Below, one piece after another: positions 51,746 to 60,579 of a DNA stretch of 64,000 bases. The notes below the pieces were generated by a model. The model was not told the origin of the DNA and did no database searches. It saw nothing but the letters and a program-made list of their open reading frames with translations. The translations under genes and the position numbers were made by a program. The stretch comes from Flavobacteriaceae bacterium. GTDB lineage: Bacteria > Bacteroidota > Bacteroidia > Flavobacteriales > Flavobacteriaceae. How positions within the stretch are numbered: the first letter of the stretch is position 1; each line of letters opens with the position of its first letter. The stretch covers positions 1 to 64,000 of the forward strand of contig JABSPK010000013.1 of assembly GCA_013214065.1 (NCBI GenBank), read 5' to 3'.

Positions 51746-52318
51746 TTATTTTTTCTTCACGCTGCTCAAAAATTCAGGGGTGACCCCCAGATAGGAGGCG
51801 ATTTGGCGTTGGGTCACCTTTATCGAAATGTCAGGGTATTTGGCAACAAAACGACTATAGCGCTCTTCTACCGATAACGAAATGGCATCCAAGACGCGCA
51901 ATTGCTCCCGAATGTAGGCCCGTTGATACAGCATCCTGAAATAGCGTTCTAATTTGGGGTGCACTAGCAATAAGTCTTCGAGCTCAGTGCGCCCTACCAT
52001 CCAGACGGAGGCCGGTTCGAGGGTTTCCAGCGTCATCAGGGCGGGTGTGCCCTCTGTAAAGGCACCCATATCGGTAATCCACCAATCGCTAATGGCGAAC
52101 ATTACGGTCGTTTCCTTTCCCCTTGCATCGCAGTGGTATCCACGCAAGCTCCCTGATTCCACATAATAAAAATCACGACAACCGCCACCTTGTTGTAATA
52201 GGGTCGTTTTTTTAGGGTAACGTTCGTTTCGAAAAACTTGGAGCACCGCTTTTTTCTCATCTGCATCAAGAGCGACAAAGCGTTCGATATTCTTGCAAAG
52301 CGATTTTCCTAACTCCAT
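51746..52318 (-). CDS. Crp/Fnr family regulator
   Basis: The 190-residue protein starts at ATG 52318 (a TTG five codons upstream is possible). It has a cNMP-binding barrel (LLQQGGGCRDFYYVESGSLRGYHCDARGKETTVMFAISDWW) and a short C-terminal HTH (VTQRQIASYLGVTPEFLSSVKKK). The fold lacks obvious cAMP-binding Arg/Ser pairs and the HTH ends abruptly at the C terminus, as in the flavobacterial Crp/Fnr subfamily. Follows the DUF2461 gene by 11 bp. Confidence 0.88.
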   Translation of the reverse strand: MELGKSLCKNIERFVALDADEKKAVLQVFRNERYPKKTTLLQQGGGCRDFYYVESGSLRGYHCDARGKETTVMFAISDWWITDMGAFTEGTPALMTLETLEPASVWMVGRTELEDLLLVHPKLERYFRMLYQRAYIREQLRVLDAISLSVEERYSRFVAKYPDISIKVTQRQIASYLGVTPEFLSSVKKK

Positions 52319-52329
52319 ACCGTCGGTGA

Positions 52330-52983
52330 TCAAACCATTGCCGCTTCATTGAGATACCTGCGAAAGGGCAGCATTTCGAAATAGACCTTTTCGATCAAAT
52401 CGGTGAAGTTGGGTCGCAAGACCGTTGCCCTATCGAATTCATACACCACGGCGAAGGTTTTGTTCTTGAGTAATTCCAAATGCGGATGGTCGTTGGCGAA
52501 GCCTTTCGGGGCCTTGTGTAAGCGTTCATCTTCATACAGCTCTCCAAAGGTCTTCCGAAAAGCGGGTTTGGATAGGATGTCGACCAACACCTCACCATTA
52601 TAATCGATGCCATCACGGATGTTTCGAAGGGTCTTTGGGTCAGGACGCCAAAAACCACCGGCCAACATGCAGTGTTTCAAACCGATCTCAATATAAAAAT
52701 CAGCACTTTGCGGGGCTTTGTCCAGACCTGCTCCGAAATGATCCTTGTATACGGGTTTATTCGGATGGAACATCAGGTTGTTGTTGATCCGGTTGATGCC
52801 TTTTTTACCCGGCGTGCCGTAATAGTCGGGGTCGCTTTCGGCCATACGAAGATCCAGCATGTCCAACCACCCGATGAAATCACGCCGGATGCTTTGATAC
52901 CACGCACGGTTATCGTCCATCCACGCCTTGTGGTTGTTCTTTTGCAGGGTCTCTAGAAATCGGAACAGCTCTTGAAAATCCAT
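52330..52983 (-). CDS. DUF2461 domain protein
   Basis: The 217-residue protein starts at ATG 52983 (MDFQELFRFLETLQKNNHKAWMDDNRAWYQSI), the family's standard beginning. DUF2461 blocks include RINNNLMFHPNKPVYKDHFGAGL, DFYIEIGLKHCMLAGGFWRPDPKTLRNIRDGIDYNG and FANDHPHLELLKNKTFAVVYEFDRATV. Function unknown. First gene of the unit with the Crp/Fnr regulator. Confidence 0.9.
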   Translation of the reverse strand: MDFQELFRFLETLQKNNHKAWMDDNRAWYQSIRRDFIGWLDMLDLRMAESDPDYYGTPGKKGINRINNNLMFHPNKPVYKDHFGAGLDKAPQSADFYIEIGLKHCMLAGGFWRPDPKTLRNIRDGIDYNGEVLVDILSKPAFRKTFGELYEDERLHKAPKGFANDHPHLELLKNKTFAVVYEFDRATVLRPNFTDLIEKVYFEMLPFRRYLNEAAMV

Positions 52984-52999
52984 ACGCAATGATAAAAAA

Positions 53000-53019
53000 A
53001 TTCCCGCCAAGGCGGGAAT
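53000..53019 (-). terminator. terminator of the TIGR00266 gene
   Basis: A 9 bp stem ATTCCCGCC / GGCGGGAAT with a 2-base loop; on the minus strand it is followed by TTTTTTTATC. Confidence 0.85.
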
Positions 53020-53046
53020 CCATTGTCTTCAAATTAAAGCGACCGA

Positions 53047-53844
53047 TCAAAAACCCTTGTCGCCCATGACGATATCGCCTAGGCCTCCCAAAAGACTGCC
53101 TTCCCCCTTGTCTTTACCCCCTCTGGGGATGGCGGCCAAGACACGGCCTGCCAACCTACTGAAGGGCAGCGATTGGATGTAGACGGTACCCGGCCCGCGT
53201 AAGGTCGCGAAGAACAAGCCTTCACCACCGAAGACGGTGTTTTTGATGCCGCCGACAAATTCGATATTATAGTCCACCTCTTGTGAGAAACCCACGATAC
53301 AGCCTGTATCGACCTTGAGTACTTCACCAGGGGCCAAGGTTTTCTTGGCCATGGTTCCTCCTGCATGTACAAAGGCCATGCCGTCGCCTTCGAGTTTTTG
53401 CATGATAAAGCCTTCACCACCGAACAGGCCGCGCCCCAAACGTTTCGAGAATTCAATGCCTACGGATACCCCTTTGGCGGCGCATAGAAAGGCGTCTTTT
53501 TGGCAAATGAACTTCCCGCCTTGTTCAGAGAGATCGATGGGTACGATCTTTCCTGGGTAGGGCGAAGCAAAGCTCACTTGCTTCTTGCCTTGGCCCACGT
53601 TCAAAAAAGCGGTCATAAAGAGACTCTCTCCGGTCAACAGGCGCTTACCGGCCGAGAACAATTTGCCCAGTACACCGGAATCTTGATTGGAACCGTCACC
53701 GAAGATGGTATCCATCTTGATATCGGTATCCATCATCATAAAGCTGCCGGCCTCGGCAACTACGGCTTCTTGGGGGTCGAGTTCGATCTCGACGTATTGC
53801 ATTTCTTCCCCATAAATTTCATAGTCAATTTCGTGTGCGTTCAT
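53047..53844 (-). CDS. TIGR00266 (AIM24-like) family protein
   Basis: The 265-residue protein is a glycine-rich beta-helix-like fold: [117 protein letters not shown] and [25 protein letters not shown]. The many FGGEG/GPG turns are the family signature. AIM24 relatives occur in mitochondria; no function is established here. Monocistronic. Confidence 0.9.
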   Translation of the reverse strand: MNAHEIDYEIYGEEMQYVEIELDPQEAVVAEAGSFMMMDTDIKMDTIFGDGSNQDSGVLGKLFSAGKRLLTGESLFMTAFLNVGQGKKQVSFASPYPGKIVPIDLSEQGGKFICQKDAFLCAAKGVSVGIEFSKRLGRGLFGGEGFIMQKLEGDGMAFVHAGGTMAKKTLAPGEVLKVDTGCIVGFSQEVDYNIEFVGGIKNTVFGGEGLFFATLRGPGTVYIQSLPFSRLAGRVLAAIPRGGKDKGEGSLLGGLGDIVMGDKGF

Positions 53845-53904
53845 GTATGTCGTTTTTTATTGATTCCATTGATTGGTGCCCGAAACCCGAATTTTGTTAC
53901 ACGC

Positions 53905-54360
53905 TTAGGCTTTCAAACGGACCGTCCACTCAAAATTAAAGGTCGAGACCACGACCCCATCTTGGTTAACCCCTACGGCCTTCATCCAAAACTTCTGCCC
54001 CTCACCGGTCGCGATGGTGGCTTTAATGGCGTCGGCGATCAGATGGCCATCCTCACAAGTAAAAGTGATCTTGCCCGTGGCCTTCTTTGAAAAATTCGCA
54101 TTGTTGTTCTGCACCAGCATGGAAATCTTACGGCCACTTTCACGGATTTGATCGATGACCATCGCACCGGTAGAAAGCTCGGCAGCCATGCCCTGAACCG
54201 CCCAGAACATACTTTTGAACGGGTTTTGGTTGGCCCAACGATGGGTGACGGTGGTCACTGCCTTTTTATCATCCAAATAACGTAGTCGTACCCCGCACCA
54301 CCAGGCCGAAGGCAATTTAAAAAAAGTGAAAGTGTTGAATTTACTGGTACTTGTAGCCAT
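53905..54360 (-). CDS. DUF4442 hotdog-fold protein
   Basis: The 151-residue protein starts at ATG 54360. The hotdog pattern is visible in LPSAWWCGVRLRYLDDKKAVTTVTHRWANQNPFKSMFWAVQGMAAELSTGAMVIDQIRESGRKISMLVQNNNANFSKKATGKITFTCEDG and EGQKFWMKAVGVNQDGVVVSTFNFEWTVRLKA. DUF4442 proteins are thioesterase-like without a defined substrate. Divergent from the DUF4870 gene. Confidence 0.85.
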   Translation of the reverse strand: MATSTSKFNTFTFFKLPSAWWCGVRLRYLDDKKAVTTVTHRWANQNPFKSMFWAVQGMAAELSTGAMVIDQIRESGRKISMLVQNNNANFSKKATGKITFTCEDGHLIADAIKATIATGEGQKFWMKAVGVNQDGVVVSTFNFEWTVRLKA

Positions 54361-54444
54361 TTCATTGTATTTATCGCCCCTAAAAATAGGCAATAAAAAC
54401 CGGCTTACAGTTGTTAAATAAATGTTAATTTATAGTACTTTGTT

Positions 54445-54476
54445 TTGCATAGTACCATCTTTTGGATATATATTTG
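54445..54476 (+). promoter_or_regulatory. -33/-7 promoter of the DUF4870 operon
   Basis: TTG at 54445-54447, 21 bp spacer and a perfect TATATTTG at 54469-54476, 54 bp before ATG 54531. The best promoter of this class in the window. Confidence 0.6.
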
Positions 54477-54530
54477 CATCGTAAGCTAATAGGTAAACTA
54501 TTATCGAACACCAAAATCATCAATCAAAAA

Positions 54531-55013
54531 ATGGCAACAACCTTAAGCAAACACGAACGCAATCTATCGGCCATCATCCATGCGTCGACCTTTTCGAAGT
54601 ACTTTGTACCGTTCGGGAATTTCATTTTCCCCTTGATCCTATGGACGGCCAATAAGAAAGAACATCAATTCGTCGACTACAATGGCAAGCAGGCCTTGAA
54701 TTTTCAAATCAGCATGTTGCTGTATTCGATCATTGTCGGGCTGATCAGTGTCCCGTTCTTTATCGGGTTCTTGCCGGATCTTTTCGACGGTGACTTCTTC
54801 GGATTCCATCGTTTGAGTGATTTCAACAACCTGAACATCCACATCAGTAGTGATGATTTCCGATTCGGCCGGTTCTTTTGGCCTGCCGGTATCGCAGGCT
54901 TGTTGCAGGCAGGTTTGATGGTCATCAATGTGGTGTACACCATTCTGGCGACCATCCGCACCAATGAAGGGCAAACCTTTGCCTATCCGTTCACCATTAA
55001 ATTCATCAAATAA
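54531..55013 (+). CDS. DUF4870 membrane protein
   Basis: The 160-residue protein starts at ATG 54531 (MATTLSKHERNLSAIIHASTFSKYFVPFGNFIFPLILW). The three-helix DUF4870/Tic20-like pattern includes FVDYNGKQALNFQISMLLYSIIVGLISVPFFIGF and GLLQAGLMVINVVYTILATIRTNEGQTFAYPFTIKFI. Function unknown. It overlaps the NTF2-like gene by one base (TAATG). Confidence 0.85.
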   Translation: MATTLSKHERNLSAIIHASTFSKYFVPFGNFIFPLILWTANKKEHQFVDYNGKQALNFQISMLLYSIIVGLISVPFFIGFLPDLFDGDFFGFHRLSDFNNLNIHISSDDFRFGRFFWPAGIAGLLQAGLMVINVVYTILATIRTNEGQTFAYPFTIKFIK

Positions 55014-55519
55014 TGAAAAACGGATACCTACCTATTATCATCGCACTATTCGCTTCGACCTTGGCCATGGGGCAACTGCCGAAGACCGATGCCCTCTATC
55101 AAACGTTGAAGGAACAGGATAGCTTGCTTTTCAATGCGGCCTTCAATACCTGTGGGATTCCCGTATTGAATGGGATATTCACCGAAGATTTTGAGTTTTA
55201 TCACGATAAAGGTGGGTTGACCGAAGGCAAAGAGGCCTTCGTTTCACGGATCGCCGAAGGATGTGCCCAGCGTGCGGCTGACAGTCCGCAACCGGCAAAA
55301 CGCATTTTAATCGAGGACAGTTTGGAGGTGTACCCCCTATACAAAAACGGGGAATTGTATGCCGCGATACAACACGGGGTACACCGTTTTGAGTTCTTGA
55401 ACCAAAACAACGAATACCAAAGAGGGGATATCGCGAAGTTCACCCATGTGTGGGTACGTCAAGACGGACGATGGAAAGTACGACGCGAGCTCAGTTATGA
55501 CCATCATTTGCAACCATAG
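55013..55519 (+). CDS. exported NTF2-like (DUF4440-type) protein
   Basis: The 168-residue protein has a signal peptide (LPIIIALFASTLAMGQ) and an NTF2-like cone: LKEQDSLLFNAAFNTCGIPVLNGIFTEDFEFYHDKGG, SRIAEGCAQRAADSPQP, and GDIAKFTHVWVRQDGRWKVRRELSYDHH. These folds act as scaffolds or binding pockets. Translationally coupled to the DUF4870 gene. Confidence 0.85.
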   Translation: MKNGYLPIIIALFASTLAMGQLPKTDALYQTLKEQDSLLFNAAFNTCGIPVLNGIFTEDFEFYHDKGGLTEGKEAFVSRIAEGCAQRAADSPQPAKRILIEDSLEVYPLYKNGELYAAIQHGVHRFEFLNQNNEYQRGDIAKFTHVWVRQDGRWKVRRELSYDHHLQP

Positions 55520-55571
55520 GGTTTATTCATCGATCAAAAAACGAAAAACACATCAATCAATCAACCAAAAA

Positions 55572-55615
55572 GGTTCCGTGCCCGCTTCTCATCAAAGCGG
55601 GACGGCACGGAAACC
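55572..55615. terminator. imperfect hairpin after the DUF4870-NTF2 operon
   Basis: GGTTCCGTGCCCGC pairs imperfectly with GCGGGACGGCACGGAAACC around an 11-base loop, with no U tract. It separates the operon from the padR gene and may slow or end transcription. Confidence 0.4.
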
Positions 55616-55696
55616 GAAAGAAGCCCTCGGGTTTTGTGAAAACGAACAGTAACATGCCGTCGACACCGATCGGCGCAACATTAGAACCATGAAGTT

Positions 55697-56026
55697 ATGA
55701 ACATAGAAAACACAAAAGCACAAATGCGCAAAGGGGTTCTGGAATATTGCATACTTTCCATCCTTAGGGACAAGGACAAATATGCATCCGAAATTCTAGG
55801 AGCCTTGAAAGACGCAAAGATGCTCGTGGTGGAGGGTACGATCTACCCACTGCTTACCCGGCTTAAAAACGCAGGGTTGCTCAATTATCGCTGGGAGGAG
55901 TCCACTTCAGGGCCGCCCCGCAAGTATTACGCACTTACTGAAACAGGCCAGTTGTTCTTAAAGGAATTGAACGGCACCTGGGATGAATTAAGAAATGCAG
56001 TCAATTTGGTAACCAACGCAAAATAA
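55697..56026 (+). CDS. PadR family transcriptional regulator
   Basis: The 109-residue protein is the compact PadR winged helix: KGVLEYCILSILRDKDKYASEILGALKDAKMLVVEGTIYPLLTRLKNAGLLNYRWEESTSGPPRKYYALTETGQLFLKELNGTWDELRNAVNLV. The wing and recognition helix are standard. It leads the PadR, PspC, GIN set, an arrangement common in Bacteroidota, and probably represses the two downstream genes and itself. Confidence 0.92.
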   Translation: MNIENTKAQMRKGVLEYCILSILRDKDKYASEILGALKDAKMLVVEGTIYPLLTRLKNAGLLNYRWEESTSGPPRKYYALTETGQLFLKELNGTWDELRNAVNLVTNAK

Positions 56027-56033
56027 GTAGAAC

Positions 56034-57767
56034 ATGAACAAAACAGTCAATATAAATCTCGCCAATACCTTCTTCCATATCGACGAAGAAGCGTATAACA
56101 AACTTAGGCGATACCTGGAGTCGATCAAACGTTCCTTCGCAGGAACATCGGGCAGCGATGAGATCATCGCCGATATCGAGTCGCGTATCGCGGAACTCTT
56201 CCATGAAAAAATGGAACACGACCGTCAGGTCATCACCCAAAAAGAAGTCGATGCCGTCATCAATATCATGGGGCAACCCGAAGACTATATGGTCGATGAG
56301 GATATCTTCGAAGACGAGCCTCGGGCCAAAAGCGGAACAACGGCTTCAAGGGTTAAAAAGCTCTATCGCGATACCGATCAAAAGTACATCGGCGGGGTCT
56401 GTTCAGGACTTGAGCACTATGTGGGTATCGATGCCCTTTGGATCCGATTGATCTTCATCGTGTTGGCCGTCTTTACCGGTTTCGGACTCATCGCCTACAT
56501 CCTTTTATGGATTTTGGTCCCTGAAGCGACCACCACCTCCCAAAAATTGAATATGCGGGGAGAGCCCGTCAACATCAGCAATATAGAACGCAAGGTTAAA
56601 GAGGGGTTTGATGATGTTGCCGAAAAAGTAAAGAACGTTGATTACGAAAAAGTCGGAAATAAGGTAAAAAGCAGCTCCAAGACCTTTTTCGACACCATTG
56701 GGGATATCATCGTGTTCTTGTTCAAGATCTTTGGCAAGTTCATCGGTATCTTGTTGATCATTATCGGCGCGGCCTCATTGATCGGTCTTTTCGTGGGCCT
56801 ATTCACGGTCGGCGTTATCGATGTGGTGCATTTTCCCGGGGTCGATTTCTATGAGATCATCAATACCACCGGAGCGCCCGTATGGGTCGTCAGCCTATTG
56901 TGTTTCTTGGCTGTCGGCATTCCGTTCTTTTTTGTGCTCTATTTGGGGTTGAAGATTTTGGTGACCAATTTGAAGTCGATCGGCAATATCGCCAAATTCT
57001 CGCTATTGGGTCTTTGGTTGCTTTCGATGGGGGTCTTGATCGCCCTTGGGGTCAAACAAGCCGCCTCGCGTGCCTACACCGGTACGACGACGGTCAATGA
57101 GGAATTCGTTATGGACAACCCCACCGACACCTTGAGCATCAGCATGCGCAGCACGGAGTCGATAGATTATGACAACCGTTTCGTATTCGAAAACCTAGAG
57201 ATGGTCTATGATGAGACCGGAAACGCCTTATTGTATTCGGAAGACGTCAGGGTCGATATCAAAAAATCAAACGATAGCCTGGTCCATTTGAAAATCAGGA
57301 AGGATGCCGATGGCAGCTCCTTCGAGGAAGCCCGTGAACGCTCTTCAAAAATCGATTACGGCTACACCTTCGGAGGTAGCGAAATCGTATTTGACGAGTA
57401 CTTGACCACCGACCCTGAAAACAAGGTTCGGGATCAAGAAATCCGAAACACGGTCTATATCCCTGAAGGCACCGCAGTCCGCTTTGACGACAATGTCAAA
57501 GGCCATATGGGACGGAGTACGCGAAACGATAAGGACTTTTACCGCAATAGTATAGTTGATTACCTATGGATCATGGGCAGTGACGGCGAGCTGAAATGCC
57601 AGAACTGCCCATCCGATCTCGACGATGATTGGCCTTCCGATGGGGAGGACTCCAGCATCATCATCGATGGCGACGGCGTAGACATCAACCTACAAGACGG
57701 CGACGAATCCTTAAAGGTAAAGATCGACGACGAAGGCGTCGAGATCAAAGCCGAGGAAAACGACTGA
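56034..57767 (+). CDS. PspC domain membrane protein
   Basis: The 577-residue protein starts seven bases after padR. Residues about 1-90 form a charged helical region (YNKLRRYLESIKRSFAGTSGSDEIIADIESRIAELF). A PspC domain spans about 108-165 (LYRDTDQKYIGGVCSGLEHYVGIDALWIRLIFIVLAVFTGFGLIAYILLWILVPE). More TM helices occur near 225-265, 280-310 and 325-345, and the last 250 residues are an acidic periplasmic beta domain ending in Asp-rich repeats (IIIDGDGVDINLQDGDE). PspC domains respond to envelope stress in E. coli; a comparable role is inferred. Confidence 0.9.
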   Translation: MNKTVNINLANTFFHIDEEAYNKLRRYLESIKRSFAGTSGSDEIIADIESRIAELFHEKMEHDRQVITQKEVDAVINIMGQPEDYMVDEDIFEDEPRAKSGTTASRVKKLYRDTDQKYIGGVCSGLEHYVGIDALWIRLIFIVLAVFTGFGLIAYILLWILVPEATTTSQKLNMRGEPVNISNIERKVKEGFDDVAEKVKNVDYEKVGNKVKSSSKTFFDTIGDIIVFLFKIFGKFIGILLIIIGAASLIGLFVGLFTVGVIDVVHFPGVDFYEIINTTGAPVWVVSLLCFLAVGIPFFFVLYLGLKILVTNLKSIGNIAKFSLLGLWLLSMGVLIALGVKQAASRAYTGTTTVNEEFVMDNPTDTLSISMRSTESIDYDNRFVFENLEMVYDETGNALLYSEDVRVDIKKSNDSLVHLKIRKDADGSSFEEARERSSKIDYGYTFGGSEIVFDEYLTTDPENKVRDQEIRNTVYIPEGTAVRFDDNVKGHMGRSTRNDKDFYRNSIVDYLWIMGSDGELKCQNCPSDLDDDWPSDGEDSSIIIDGDGVDINLQDGDESLKVKIDDEGVEIKAEEND

Positions 57768-57863
57768 GTTACGGTTCGGTCGGCGTTTTCGACAATTGGG
57801 AAACCTTTAGTAAACAAACAACACACAAAACACGAATTTTAATCAATCATTAAAAACAACATC

Positions 57864-58586
57864 ATGACAACACTGGCTCGAATAGCAATCGCCTTGTTAT
57901 TGGCACTCTTTACCTCCTCCTGTGCCTTTGACGTGAATTTCGGAAACGGAAAAAGGGGCAACGGACAAATCGTGGAGGAAACCCGTGAAATCAGTGGCGA
58001 TTTCACCGCCATTTACGCCTCGGAAGGCTTGGACGTATTCGTCATCCAAGATGATGAATTCAAGATCTTGGTCGAGGCCGACGAGAACATCATCGACCTG
58101 ATCGGTACCGATATCCGCGATGGCCGATTGAAAATCCACGCCATTGAGAACATCGGAAGGGCGACCAAAAAAGTATATGTCTCCTTACCGGAAGTAACCT
58201 CCTTGGAAACCTCTAGTGGGGCCGACTTGATCGCCCAGAACGTGATCGAAGCCGATAAATTGGAGTTGGAAGCCAGCAGTGGTTCCGACCTACAGGCCGA
58301 AGTCGTCGCCAATGAAGTGATCGCCCAGACCAGTAGCGGGGCCGATATCAAGGTAAGCGGCAAAACCGACCTGCTCTATGCCGATGCCAGCAGCGGATCG
58401 GATATCAGGGCAAGAAACCTGGTGGCCAAACGCTGCAATGCCGATGCAAGTAGCGGTGCCGATATTTCGGTCAATGTCTCCGAATCCTTGGTGGCAGATG
58501 CCAGCAGTGGCGCGGATATCTCCTACACCGGCGAAGCGAGTGTCCAAAAGAAAAAGTCCGTGTCGGGCAGTGTACACAAATACTGA
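57864..58586 (+). CDS. head GIN (DUF2807) lipoprotein
   Basis: The 240-residue lipoprotein (TSSCAF, Cys20) has a DUF2807 start (EETREISGDFTAIYASEGLDVFVIQDDEFKILVEADENI) and then six regular turns with TSSGADL, ASSGSDL, TSSGADI, ASSGSDI, ASSGADI and ASSGADI, about 18-20 residues apart, which predicts a short right-handed beta-helix. It ends VQKKKSVSGSVHKY. It is commonly co-transcribed with the PspC gene. Surface or periplasmic scaffold role unknown. Confidence 0.88.
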   Translation: MTTLARIAIALLLALFTSSCAFDVNFGNGKRGNGQIVEETREISGDFTAIYASEGLDVFVIQDDEFKILVEADENIIDLIGTDIRDGRLKIHAIENIGRATKKVYVSLPEVTSLETSSGADLIAQNVIEADKLELEASSGSDLQAEVVANEVIAQTSSGADIKVSGKTDLLYADASSGSDIRARNLVAKRCNADASSGADISVNVSESLVADASSGADISYTGEASVQKKKSVSGSVHKY

Positions 58587-58628
58587 TCGATACCGTTACA
58601 TACAACGACCATCAACCTGACCTTTGAA

Positions 58629-58658
58629 AATCCTTGAATTGCATTCAAGGATTTTTTT
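58629..58658 (+). terminator. rho-independent terminator after the GIN gene
   Basis: Stem AATCCTTGAAT / ATTCAAGGATT (11 bp), loop TGC, then T5. Ends the PadR-PspC-GIN transcript. Confidence 0.88.
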
Positions 58659-58728
58659 GTTTACGGTTTCAGATTTTGCAATTCATCGGATTTTTGACTG
58701 ATAGATGCGCAATTATTTGGCATTATCA

Positions 58729-58760
58729 TTGAATATTCGATAAAAAAAGTCGTATCTTTT
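58729..58760 (+). promoter_or_regulatory. -33/-7 promoter of the broken lipocalin-like gene
   Basis: TTG at 58729-58731, 21 bp spacer and TATCTTTT (one mismatch to TAnnTTTG) at 58753-58760, 36 bp before ATG 58797. Confidence 0.5.
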
Positions 58761-58796
58761 TAGGGAAACAATTCCTCACTAAAAATACACTTGGCC

Positions 58797-59246
58797 ATGA
58801 AAAAATTATTCGGATTGGTTCTTTTGATGTTGTTGTTGGTCGCGGCGACCGATTTTACACCAAGTGAACCCGAAGCCCTTCACACCATTGAAGGCACTTG
58901 GGAGCTTGTAGGCTTCTATAATTACGATGACGGTGTCGAGGTATCGGATACCGTACCTAAGGATGAAGGCTATCGTCAAGTCAAAATGTACTATAACGGC
59001 AAGATCATGTGGTCACGCTATGTGCCCGACGAACCCAATGGCCGTTTTGGCTACGGTTCGTAAAAGATCACCGGAGACCAATTGGTAGAGACCATAGAAT
59101 ATGGGGATGCCCAAATGATGAAAGCCTTGGATACCATGCGGGTGTTTACCTTCGAGTTGGACCTGCACGATGACAATTACAGTCAGATCAATTTCGACGA
59201 GGACGGCAACCGTACCTTTTCTGAAAACTACAAAAGGATTGATTGA
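58797..59246 (+). pseudogene. lipocalin-like gene interrupted by an in-frame TAA
   Basis: The start at ATG 58797 (MKKLFGLVLLMLLLVAATDF) gives a signal peptide. The reading continues EGTWELVGFYNYDDGVEVSDTVP and YRQVKMYYNGKIMWSRYVPDEPNGRFGYGS, then TAA at 59061-59063. Without changing frame the reading continues KITGDQLVETIEYGDAQMMKAL...VFTFELDLHDDNYSQINFDEDGNRTFSENYKRID to TGA 59246, which is a natural lipocalin-like ending and length (149 codons plus stop). TAC or TAT to TAA is the simplest change (the relatives would read GS-Y-K). Either a real loss, a sequencing error or, least likely, stop readthrough. Confidence 0.8.
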
Positions 59247-59270
59247 TCCCGTAAAAATAATCGGGAATGA

Positions 59271-59296
59271 AAAAACGCTGCCCTAGGGCAGCGTTT
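59271..59296 (-). terminator. terminator of trxB
   Basis: Stem AAACGCTGCCC / GGGCAGCGTTT (11 bp) with a TA loop; on the minus strand it is followed by TTTTTCATTC. It lies between the converging lipocalin-like and trxB genes. Confidence 0.8.
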
Positions 59297-59327
59297 GCTA
59301 TTCTAACAACAAAATGGTTGGTTCTCT

Positions 59328-60296
59328 TTATGCCCCGACCGCTTCTTGGGTCTCGACACTGGCCAAATAGCGTTCGGCATCCAATGCGGCCATGCAGCCG
59401 GTTCCTGCTGCTGTAACGGCTTGGCGGTATTCCTTATCCTGAACATCGCCACTGGCGAATACCCCGGGCTTGTTCGTTTTGGTCGACTTGCCTTGCGTAA
59501 TGATATAGCCGGTATCGTCCATATCCAATTGCCCTTTGAAAATCTCCGTATTCGGTGTATGTCCGATGGCAATGAACAATCCGGTGATGGCGATGTCCTC
59601 TTTTTCACCTGTGGCGTTGTTGACCATGCGCAGTCCTTCGACCACTTGTTCCCCCAAGACCTCATCCACTTCGGTATTGTATCGGACATCGATGTTCTCC
59701 AAACTATTTACGCGGTGTTGCATCGCTTTGGAAGCGCGCATATGGTCTTTTCGGACCAACATGGTCACTTTCTTACAGATATTGGCCAAATAGGAAGCTT
59801 CCTCAGCAGCGGTATCCCCACCACCGACAATCGCGACTTCCTGACCCTTATAGAAAAAGCCATCACAAACGGCGCATGCCGAAACACCCCCACCACGTAA
59901 GCGTTGCTCACTAGGCAGGCCTAAATAACGCGCTGAAGCCCCGGTCGAAATAATGACCGACTCCGCCTCGATCTGGGTACTATCATCAACGGTGATTTTA
60001 TGGATGCCCCCCTCTTGCTCACTGAAAGAAACGGCAGTGACCATGCCGATGCGGACCTCGGTTCCGAAGCGCTCGGCCTGCTGCTGCAATTGGACCATCA
60101 TGGTCGGGCCATCGATCCCTTCGGGGTATCCGGGAAAGTTGTCGACCTCCGTGGTCGTGGTCAACTGGCCTCCGGGCTCCATTCCGGTATACATAACGGG
60201 TTTCAAATCGGCCCTAGCGGCATATATCGCTGCCGTATACCCGGCTGGTCCAGATCCGATGATCAATGTTTTGATGCGTTCTATTTGTTCTGACAT
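59328..60296 (-). CDS. trxB: thioredoxin-disulfide reductase
   Basis: The 322-residue flavoenzyme has FAD site GSGPAGYTAAIYAARADLKP (14-33), redox pair C141-A-V-C144 (VSACAVCDGFF), NADPH site VAIVGGGDTAAEEASYL (about 154-170) and the FAD-ending GVFASGDVQDKEYRQAVTAAGTGCMAALDAERYL. This reduces thioredoxin with NADPH in the cytosol. A perfect TACTTTTG -7 box and an AGGAGGA Shine-Dalgarno sequence precede it, suggesting strong expression. Confidence 0.97.
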   Translation of the reverse strand: MSEQIERIKTLIIGSGPAGYTAAIYAARADLKPVMYTGMEPGGQLTTTTEVDNFPGYPEGIDGPTMMVQLQQQAERFGTEVRIGMVTAVSFSEQEGGIHKITVDDSTQIEAESVIISTGASARYLGLPSEQRLRGGGVSACAVCDGFFYKGQEVAIVGGGDTAAEEASYLANICKKVTMLVRKDHMRASKAMQHRVNSLENIDVRYNTEVDEVLGEQVVEGLRMVNNATGEKEDIAITGLFIAIGHTPNTEIFKGQLDMDDTGYIITQGKSTKTNKPGVFASGDVQDKEYRQAVTAAGTGCMAALDAERYLASVETQEAVGA

Positions 60297-60302
60297 AGGT
60301 TA

Positions 60303-60309
60303 TCCTCCT
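60303..60309 (-). promoter_or_regulatory. consensus Shine-Dalgarno of trxB
   Basis: AGGAGGA (minus strand), six bases before the trxB ATG. A full-strength Shine-Dalgarno is rare in Bacteroidota. Confidence 0.75.
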
Positions 60310-60325
60310 CTAAGATTATGTACTA

Positions 60326-60333
60326 CAAAAGTA
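60326..60333 (-). promoter_or_regulatory. -7 box of trxB
   Basis: TACTTTTG (minus strand) matches TAnnTTTG exactly and lies 29 bp before the trxB start. No TTG sits 17-23 bp upstream. Confidence 0.55.
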
Positions 60334-60550
60334 GGTGTTTTGACCAAAAACTTACAGTGGCGTTTTATCAGGAGTTATGAACAAATTAGGTTCGGATTCA
60401 ATGGCAAAAAGGTATGAGCTCACTGAGCCCTTCAGTCGATACCAAGTGAAGGGATTTGGTTCCTTTGGAAACCTTTACCATTTTTATGCCTCCAAAGGGT
60501 TTTCAATACGGATACAAGGGTCCGCGATGCACCACGCCGTCTTAAACCGA

Positions 60551-60579
60551 AAAGCCCTGCATATGGTATGCAGGGCTTT
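60551..60579. terminator. 13 bp hairpin, likely terminator of the TonB receptor gene
   Basis: Perfect stem AAAGCCCTGCATA / TATGCAGGGCTTT with loop TGG, 41 bp past the receptor stop. The downstream T content on the minus strand is modest (CGGTTTAAG), so termination strength is uncertain. Confidence 0.65.
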
